Assembly (NCBI GenBank): GCA_947373235.1 | Contig: CANBWW010000027.1 | Location: 1 to 12,765, forward strand | Direction: 5' to 3' | Length of the DNA stretch: 12,765 nucleotides | DNA from: Candidatus Altimarinota bacterium | Lineage (GTDB): Bacteria; Patescibacteriota; Gracilibacteria; BD1-5; UBA2023 | Shown here: one piece after another, positions 7,849 through 12,765 of the stretch | Numbering within the stretch: position 1 is the stretch's first letter | How the letters are laid out: every line of letters begins with the position of its first letter | The notes under the pieces: model-generated | What the model saw: only the letters and a program-made list of their open reading frames with translations | What the model was told of the DNA's origin: nothing | The model's database searches: none | Program-made: the position numbers and the translations under genes

Positions 7849-8827
7849 TATATTTTTCCATCGTAGTAACTAGAGAAGGGATATTACTATTTTTTGAAAA
7901 TGTGTTTTTCGAATTTTCCTCCAAAAGAATTCATGCTATTTTTGTAAGGGAAAGTTTCTCTTTTCGAGTATTCAATTCACTATGAAGGTCACGATATACT
8001 TTCGAAGGATTTAAAAAGTCGATATACTGGTCGCTGATAGACTCTGGAAATCCACCGATTTCTTTGTATATATCCCACAGAAATGGCTTTCCGGTTTGGA
8101 TGGCTTGGACGATACTTCCATCACCACGAACTATATTGGTATCTGCAAGATGAAAGAGAGAATAGTAGTTTTCGAGTTCTAAAAATCCTAGAAAGATCCT
8201 ATTTTCTTTTCTTGTTTCCATATTTCTCCCAAATATAAAAATAACCCAATCTTCCGAAATATCGAACCCGATGCGATCATACGTTGCGTCATAAACAAAA
8301 AGTGTCATCCATTTTTTCTGTTCGAGATGTTGTGGTAGATGATTTTCTTGGAGCCAATCGAGGCGAGTGTTTTCTGGAAAATGATGTGTCAGTATTCCAG
8401 CACTTTCTGGTAAAAATGATGGAACTATCTCGATAATCCGAGTTTCTTTTGTGGAAAAAATATGTTCTTTTCCCGTCATGAGGGTCCAATCTGGATCAAA
8501 TGAAAGATAATCTACTCGAAGAATCAGGCGTTTTTTCTTTTCTCGGAATACAGGAATTTCTGTATGAAAAAGTGACAGTATGAACTCAGAAGTTGATCCC
8601 CATGATTCTGAAAGATCAAGCATTTCGATATTTTCCATTTTCCCAAAAGCCTTCTCAAAAAAATTTTCTGTTTTTTTTACCTCATTTGTAAAAAGATGGA
8701 TTTTTCCAGAAAAACCATTTTTTTTGAGTGCATATATGAGTTCTCACGCGAAACCCATATCCCCGAGATTATCGACGACGGTGAGAAAAATATCGAGTAC
8801 AGGAAGTGTCTGGAGTGTGTGGATCAT
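7823..8827 (-). CDS. earP: EF-P arginine rhamnosyltransferase, EarP family
   Basis: EarP transfers rhamnose from dTDP-rhamnose to an arginine of elongation factor P, which relieves ribosome stalling at proline runs. The 334-residue product (family about 375) carries the family landmarks. 'DIFLTVVDNLGDMG' has D19 and D23 at the two aspartates of the catalytic N-domain; 'RVDYLSFDPDW' matches the family 'EYLSAEDW' segment; 'EIVPSFLPESAGIL' follows. The donor-binding segment 'RGDGSIVQAIQTGKPFLWDI' starts at R234, where proteobacterial EarP reads RGEDSF-x-RAQ-x-AGKP. The E-D of that motif is D-G here. UGA codons at 8744 (G28) and 7931 are Gly; the true C-terminus lies 36 residues past the second. 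The assignment is from memory of the family, not a search. The gene is divergent from ruvA and followed by tRNAs. Confidence 0.82.
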
Positions 8828-8828
8828 A

Positions 8829-8856
8829 TTGCTATATTATGGCTTTTTGATACAAT
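8829..8856 (+). promoter_or_regulatory. Candidate ruvA promoter
   Basis: TTGCTA (8829-8834), a 16 bp spacer, TACAAT (8851-8856), giving a leader of about 15 nt. On the opposite strand TTGCAT (8855-8860) with TAATAT 15 bp away could serve earP, so the two divergent promoters would overlap. Confidence 0.45.
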
Positions 8857-8878
8857 GCAACAAATTTCTTTTTCTTTT

Positions 8879-9457
8879 ATGTATTCATTTTTTGTAGGGA
8901 AGCCCGTTGCTCTTCAGGGAATTTCTCTCACATTTCTTATCGATGGAACGGGTCTCGGATATGAGATATTCATCTCTCCGAGTCTTCTTGCGAATATCCG
9001 CATATGAGAAAAGAAAGAAATATGGATACACCATCATAAAACAGATGTCAGTGAATCGCTCTTTGGATTCCTGGATATGGATGAGCGTTCTCTTTTTCGC
9101 GAACTCCTGAAGGTAAATGGTGTCTGAGGAAAGACCGCTCTCAATATCCTCGGTCTTGGTCGAGAAAATCTTCTCAAGGCGATACAGCTGGAAGATGATA
9201 AACTGCTTGCCTCTGTTCCAGGGATCGGAAAGAAAACAGCTCAGAAAATCATCGTTGATCTCAAGGGATCGATCGATTTTTCTCTGCAATCTGGAACAGT
9301 TTCCACTCAAAAAAATACAAGCGATATGACACTCATGAGCTCACTGATACATATGGGATATGAGAAATCTCGAGTGGAAAGTATTGTTTCTGAGCTCGAT
9401 CCGAGTCTTTCTCTCGAAGTTCGAACTATTGAAGCGATCCGAAATCTTTCGAAATAA
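8879..9457 (+). CDS. ruvA: Holliday junction DNA helicase subunit RuvA
   Basis: RuvA binds Holliday junctions as a tetramer and loads the RuvB motor for branch migration. The 192-residue product has an N-terminal OB-fold stretch ('DGTGLGYEIFIS'). Two helix-hairpin-helix DNA-binding motifs follow, 'VNGV-G-GKTALNIL' and 'VPGIGKKTAQKII', and there is a small C-terminal domain III. UGA codons at 9005 and 9125 encode Gly; the second is the glycine of the first hairpin. I chose the start at 8879 (MYSFFVGK) because it aligns with the RuvA N-terminus; an in-frame ATG at 8855 overlaps the promoter. It is followed after 1 nt by the nucleotidyltransferase gene, so the two form an operon. ruvB and ruvC are not in the window. 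Confidence 0.93.
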
Positions 9458-9458
9458 T

Positions 9459-10172
9459 ATGTCTGAAATCCAAGAAAAATTCATAAAATTGATGGGTATA
9501 AAAAAGGAGCCGAATGATCATGAAAAGGCACTTTTTCGCCGTGCACAGAAGTATATTCCATTTATTTCTTGGATCCCAGGAGTTCAGATGATCGCGGTTG
9601 TCAATTCACTTTCTATGTACGCCACACATAAAGATTCTGATATCGATCTTTTTATCATCACGAAGCCCGGATATCTGTGGTTGGTTCGTATTTTTTCTAC
9701 CTGAATTTTGAATCTTCTTAGAGTCAGACGAGCTCATATCGATATCGCTGAGAATTTTTGTCTTTCTTTTTTTATTACGGAAAAATCGATGGATTTCTCT
9801 CATATAGCTCTTCCAGATGATATATATCTCGAAAATTGGATTCGTTATCTGAAGCCTATTTTTACTCGTGGAGATATCTATGATCGATTTTTATCTGCAA
9901 ATATTTGGGTAAGGGTATCTGAAAATCAGAAATCAGAGAATCTACAATTTGTAAAAAATGTGTGAGATGAGAAAATATTTTTTCCTTCTTTTTGGAAATG
10001 TGTAGATACATATCTGAAAAAAATATTTCTTCCTCGAACGCTCGATTCCTATAAGAAAAAGTGAAGACCTTTCGGGGTGATCATATCCGATGATATGTTG
10101 AAGTTTCATGATCAAGATCAGAGATGAATCATATCTGAAAAATTAAAGTTGACTTTAAAAAAATTTATGTAA
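9459..10172 (+). CDS. Nucleotidyltransferase-fold protein
   Basis: A 237-residue protein with a Pol-beta-type nucleotidyltransferase core. The motif 'VVNSLSMYATHKDSDIDLFI' (residues 48-65) gives the D-x-D metal ligands D61 and D63, and a possible third Asp is D95 in 'RAHIDIAENF'. The usual Gly-Ser of the first strand is Asn-Ser. The C-terminal part ('YDRFLSANIWVRV') resembles uncharacterised bacterial nucleotidyltransferases; this is from memory. The substrate is unknown. Four UGA codons (9702, 9963, 10062, 10125) are Gly. The start lies 1 nt after the ruvA stop, with no Shine-Dalgarno, so it depends on ruvA transcription. The stop UAA directly precedes the -10 box of the next promoter. Confidence 0.75.
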
Positions 10173-10178
10173 TATAAA
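10149..10178 (+). promoter_or_regulatory. Near-consensus promoter at the 3' end of the nucleotidyltransferase gene
   Basis: TTGACT (10149-10154), an 18 bp spacer, TATAAA (10173-10178). Initiation would be near 10185 on the plus strand, giving a transcript of about 400 nt that ends at the terminator at 10566-10589. Confidence 0.55.
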
Positions 10179-10228
10179 TCCCCGTCTGATTTTTTCTTTG
10201 CAGTTTGCATGAGTTAAAAAGGATGTTA

Positions 10229-10447
10229 TTAGGATCTAGGAGATCAGAAAATGATTTTGATGTACGTTGGCTGTAAAGGCCTTTTGGTTCTTCGTAGTAC
10301 TGTTGTTGTTATCCGTTCAGGTTTATCTGGTGGGATCTCAGTGGTAAAATATCTGGAGATAAATCTCGCATGATTATCGCCGCGCCGTGTTACTATCTTT
10401 GCATCTATGCTTCTCAAAAAAGCAAAAGATTCAAAAAATGTTTTCAT
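10229..10447 (-). CDS. Possible small protein, 72 residues (alternative to the sense ORF)
   Basis: An ORF from the ATG at 10447 to the TAA at 10229 with one UGA (10244) read as Gly. The product is basic ('MKTFFESFAFLRSIDAKIVT', later 'RRTKRPLQPTYIK') and has the more protein-like composition of the two antisense ORFs, but no family is recognised. Its start codon lies inside the stem of the hairpin at 10441-10485. No promoter was identified on this strand. Confidence 0.28.
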
Positions 10448-10466
10448 TGGGTTCTATTTAAAATAG
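10251..10466 (+). CDS. Possible small protein, 71 residues (alternative to the antisense ORF)
   Basis: An ORF with one in-frame UGA and a UAG stop, starting 'MILMYVGCKGLLVLRSTVVV'. It has what may be the only Shine-Dalgarno-like motif of the window (AGGAG at 10238-10242) and lies downstream of the promoter at 10149. The composition is hydrophobic and basic with no known family. It overlaps the minus-strand ORF almost entirely; at most one is likely to be real. Confidence 0.25.
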
Positions 10467-10485
10467 TGAAAGAATCCAATGAAAA
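10441..10485. repeat. Inverted repeat, 15 bp arms
   Basis: TTTTCATTGGGTTCT (10441-10455) and AGAATCCAATGAAAA (10471-10485) are complementary except at one position, which forms G-U in the plus-strand RNA. The loop is 15 nt. On the minus strand the arm contains the ATG of the 72-residue ORF. Confidence 0.8.
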
Positions 10486-10565
10486 TGATAAGGAAATTCC
10501 TCGTCAGTCCTAGATCACCCTGACCTTCACAGTAGAATTTTCTATCTCTGAAGGTCACAAAAACT

Positions 10566-10589
10566 AAAAACCACTTCGGTGGTTTTTTT
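10566..10589 (+). terminator. UUCG-loop intrinsic terminator
   Basis: AAAAACCAC (10566-10574), TTCG tetraloop, GTGG then T7 (10583-10589). A textbook terminator that ends transcription running from ruvA/nucleotidyltransferase or from the promoter at 10149. The A-rich left flank gives weaker activity in the other direction. Confidence 0.9.
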
Positions 10590-10604
10590 GTATGAGAAAT
10601 AATA

Positions 10605-10639
10605 TTGACAAAATAAATTATAATAGTATATGTATACTA
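10605..10639 (+). promoter_or_regulatory. Promoter region with overlapping palindrome
   Basis: A perfect -35 TTGACA (10605-10610) is followed 16 bp later by TATATG (10627-10632). The palindrome TAGTATA-TG-TATACTA (10624-10639, 7 bp half-sites) covers the -10 region, as an operator for a dimeric repressor would. A TATAAT at 10619 is too close to the -35 to work with it. The downstream gene begins at 10656. Confidence 0.45.
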
Positions 10640-10655
10640 CATAACAAAAAATAAT

Positions 10656-11318
10656 ATGTCAAAATTTGTTTTTCTTCTCGTTCTTTCCGTTGGTATTTTT
10701 TTCTCAGCTTTTCCAGTTTCGACTTTCGCCTATCCTGGATGTGCTCGTGGTGATATGATCATCGGATGACAGATGTGGGCCGCTTGCAACGCAACAACAA
10801 AAGGAAATTCTTCAACGAATATATCTGGTTGGTTTCTTCCTGGTGGGAAAAATCCTGTTTTTTTATCGCAAAATGGAACACTTGGCCTCTCTTCTTATCG
10901 AACATTTTGAAATCCTGTTGATGTCAAAAATGGTCCATGTGCCAAAGGATACACACTTCCGAATCGATGAGATTGGGAAACGGCTATATACTCAGCTCGG
11001 CTCAATCAAACTTCTCTTGCCAATCTCCTCGCGCTTCCACAAAATGGAGGATGGAGTATCCTCAAAACGAACAATCAAACTTCTCTCCAATCTCAGCAAA
11101 ATGTCTATGGTTCTTACTGGAGTTCCACAATAGAAGATATATATGGTGATAAACCGATCATTCTTCATCTTGGATCTGTCTATGGCAATACACGTATGGA
11201 CGGAACCGACGGTGTATATGGTGAAACTGGAAATACTTGGCAATGGACGAACACTGGACTCGGACTTGTTTCATCGGAAAGTACTGAGATTGCCAATGTT
11301 CGATGTATTCGTTCATAA
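10656..11318 (+). CDS. Secreted FISUMP/Lcl-like domain protein
   Basis: A 220-residue exported protein. Residues 1-25 are a signal peptide with likely cleavage after 'VSTFA'. The mature part follows the pattern of the Fibrobacter succinogenes major paralogous (FISUMP) and Lcl C-terminal-like domains: 'GGQMWAACNATT', then 'CAKGYTLPNRGDWETAIY', 'GSYWSST' (154-158) and a terminal 'NVRCIRS'. Family members are surface proteins, often adhesins or lectin-like; the ligand here is unknown. Cys29, 44, 95 and 217 could form two disulfides. UGA codons at 10767, 10908 and 10968 are Gly, one lying in the diagnostic LPxRGDW segment. There is no Shine-Dalgarno. The gene at 11355 follows without a terminator, so the two may be cotranscribed. 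Confidence 0.8.
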
Positions 11319-11354
11319 AAATCCTCCATTTTGTAAACATAATTATTTATTTCC

Positions 11355-11594
11355 ATGAATCATTCAGAACCGTTAGGTCAAAATACGATCAGAGAAAAAC
11401 TTTACTCAGATTTACTCAATGGATGTTTAGATATAAATAGTAGATTTCACATACTGATTGGCTCTGTACACGCTGCAAACGATCTCTCTATCGACGATCT
11501 CCGATTAAATAAAACTGAGAAATCTGATCTTATTCGTAAGCAACTTGAAAAAATACGTGATAATATAGATGCCCTGCTTACCCGAGCAGAATAA
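11355..11594 (+). CDS. Hypothetical protein, 79 residues
   Basis: No family is recognised. The protein is soluble, charged and probably all helical; its C-terminal part ('KTEKSDLIRKQLEKIRDNID') could form a coiled coil. There is no signal sequence and no UGA codon. It starts 36 nt after the FISUMP-like gene, with no terminator between, and a terminator follows at 11643, so it looks like the second gene of that operon. Confidence 0.65.
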   Translation: MNHSEPLGQNTIREKLYSDLLNGCLDINSRFHILIGSVHAANDLSIDDLRLNKTEKSDLIRKQLEKIRDNIDALLTRAE

Positions 11595-11642
11595 AACATT
11601 ATTCAGGCAATGCGAAGACTTGCAATTCATATTTTTTCCTCT

Positions 11643-11672
11643 AAGATACGGATATATTTCGTATCTTTTTTT
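11643..11672 (+). terminator. Terminator 2 nt before the next start codon
   Basis: AAGATACG (11643-11650) pairs with CGTATCTT (11660-11667), with a 9 nt loop and a T7 run to 11672; the next ATG is at 11675. A promoter candidate, TTGCAA, 16 bp, TAAGAT (about 11642-11648), overlaps the left arm. Confidence 0.8.
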
Positions 11673-11674
11673 GT

Positions 11675-12634
11675 ATGCGACGGATTTCTATCATCATTCT
11701 GCTAGCGATATTGGTAAGTGGTGGGGCTTATTTTTTTCTGTCTCGTGGGAAAAATCCCGTTTCTATGTGGACTATGACGAAAGAGGATACTTCTGTGAGT
11801 TTTGATGAAAAACAGAAACAATCAGAACAAATCGAACAAAAAGATACTGACATGTATAATCAGGCAATCACTGAACAAGATAAAGATGTGTGCTTAGCGA
11901 TACAAGATCCTGATCAAAAATCAGAATGTACCGATATGGTGAGTGCAGGTCTTGCACAAAAAGCGGACAATCCAGAACTCTGTAAAACACTCACTTCGAC
12001 AGGTATCCGCGAACGCTGTTCGGATAATATCAATTTTTCTCATGCAGAAACACGAAAAGATAAAAATATCTGTGCCACGATCTCGGATCAAAATCTCCAA
12101 AATTCCTGTAAACAGGGAATCGATAATTCCATACTCCAAGATGCGATCAAAAATCAAACGGTGACCTCTGATCTCTGTGATCAGATCGATCCATCACTTC
12201 AGGGAACGTGTCGATGAAATCTCCAAGTGCATCAAGATAGTCAGACTTTTGCCTCTGCAACAAAATCTCGCACTCTCGAAAGTTGTGCAGGAATCGCAGA
12301 TCTAGATCTCAAAAATACCTGTCGAGATATCGTTTTTCTCGATCAGGCAGTAAAACAAAATGATCCAAATATCTGTAAATCCATACTTGATACTGAAAAA
12401 CAAGCACTCTGTACAGCTCAGATAGGCCGAAAGAGTGATGTTAAAAAATTCCCTACTATCGTTGCTTCATTAGATATAGAAAGCTGCAAAATGCTTAATG
12501 ACCAAAATTTGCAAAACCAGTGTCATGACCAGATCATCATCATGATGGTAAGAAATAATAAAGATCCTGACCTCTGTGAATCGCTTATAGATGAGAAACT
12601 GAAGACGAGTTGTAAAAAAATTCCTGGAGAATAA
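11675..12634 (+). CDS. Membrane-anchored protein with eight cysteine-pair repeats
   Basis: A 319-residue protein. 'IIILLAILVSGGAYFFLS' near the N-terminus is a signal-anchor segment with no lipobox, and a Gln/Glu/Lys-rich linker follows. The rest is eight tandem units of about 30-37 residues, each with a C-x11-C pair (x10 in unit 4): for example 'VCLAIQDPDQKSEC', 'LCKTLTSTGIRERC', 'ICATISDQNLQNSC', 'SCAGIADLDLKNTC', 'SCKMLNDQNLQNQC' and 'LCESLIDEKLKTSC'. The consensus is C-x2-[IL]-x-D-x2-L-x3-C preceded by D/N-P/x-x. I infer an exported solenoid of helical hairpins, each stapled by a disulfide. One UGA (12215, after unit 4) is Gly; the standard code would split the gene into two ORFs. It resembles the lipoprotein at 1091. 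Function unknown. Confidence 0.85.
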
Positions 12635-12670
12635 ATAATAATACATTATTATAGATATTTGGCTACTTAA

Positions 12671-12702
12671 AAAGAAGGATTCTTTCATCGGAATCCTTCT
12701 TT
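12671..12702 (+). terminator. Probable terminator after the cysteine-repeat gene
   Basis: A perfect 12 bp stem, AAAGAAGGATTC (12671-12682) with GAATCCTTCTTT (12691-12702), and an 8 nt loop. The downstream U-tract is poor (CTTG), so efficiency is uncertain. A separate 8 bp A/T palindrome lies at 12635-12652. Confidence 0.6.
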
Positions 12703-12729
12703 CTTGCAAAAGTTCGTGATAGCATATTT

Positions 12730-12765
12730 ATGTTCTATGAATATCTTTCGCAATTTCTGCATCCT
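12730..12765 (+). CDS. Start of a gene cut by the window edge
   Basis: An ATG at 12730 opens a frame of 12 codons (MFYEYLSQFLHP) that runs to the window end. It lies just after a terminator, and TTGCAA at 12704-12709 could be its -35 element. It is too short to assign to a family. Confidence 0.35.
   Translation, partial: MFYEYLSQFLHP

Larger units (their letters stand above)
10185..10589 (+). ncRNA. Candidate structured RNA or short transcript, about 400 nt
   Basis: This stretch has no recognised protein gene but is bounded by a good promoter and a strong terminator. GATCTAGGA (10233-10241) pairs perfectly with TCCTAGATC (10508-10516), closing a domain of about 280 nt. Further hairpins are 10441-10485 (15 bp arms with one G-U) and 10521-10557 (TGACCTTCA/TGAAGGTCA with an inner TAGAA/TTCTA stem). 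I looked for RNase P RNA, tmRNA and SRP RNA signatures and saw none. Two overlapping opposite-strand ORFs of 71-72 residues lie inside, so a small mRNA is the main alternative. Confidence 0.4.

Noticed and set aside
8289..8489. Second minus-strand ORF inside earP
   Set aside because: Different frame from the conserved EarP motifs, with no start signal or recognisable content.
1..12765. UGA as selenocysteine or tryptophan
   Set aside because: UGA sites align with glycine in RF1, YraN and RuvA, Trp is encoded by TGG elsewhere in the same proteins, and 36 UGA codons in one gene do not fit selenocysteine.

Overview
The window comes from a bacterium that reads UGA as glycine (genetic code 25), which points to Gracilibacteria/Absconditabacteria (BD1-5/SR1). 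At least 59 in-frame UGA codons interrupt otherwise intact genes. Where the family is recognisable they sit at glycine positions: RF1 'VRA-G-VGGDEAG', YraN 'IQ-GG-EMDII' and RuvA 'VNGV-G-GKTA'. Gene ends here are UAA or UAG. All coordinates below are given under code 25, so many genes are longer than a standard-code translation would show.

Layout. Positions 1-3183 (plus strand) hold the 3' part of prfA (RF1), a lipoprotein with cysteine-pair repeats, galU and a yraN-family gene. Positions 3180-7262 (minus) hold one unrecognised 1360-residue gene containing 36 UGA codons; its stop codon overlaps that of yraN. Positions 7318-8827 (minus) are a translation-flavoured block: earP (EF-P arginine rhamnosyltransferase), an initiator tRNA, a decayed tRNA copy, an elongator tRNA-Met and a 55-residue lipoprotein ending at a strong hairpin. 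Positions 8879-10172 (plus) hold ruvA and a nucleotidyltransferase-like gene, divergent from earP. Positions 10173-10590 have no clear protein gene but contain a near-consensus promoter, long-range inverted repeats and a UUCG-loop terminator, so a structured RNA or a small gene is likely. Positions 10656-12634 (plus) hold a secreted FISUMP/Lcl-like protein, a small unknown protein and a membrane-anchored protein with eight C-x(10-11)-C repeats, distantly like the lipoprotein at 1091. The start of one more gene lies at the right edge.

How it fits together. RF1 reads UAA/UAG and is the expected release factor when UGA is sense. EarP, the initiator tRNA and RF1 all act in translation, GalU and YraN are housekeeping genes, and four gene products carry export signals. 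Almost every start codon follows an A/T-rich leader without a Shine-Dalgarno motif. Three genes start 0-2 nt after the U-tract of a hairpin terminator. No mobile element or CRISPR array was seen.
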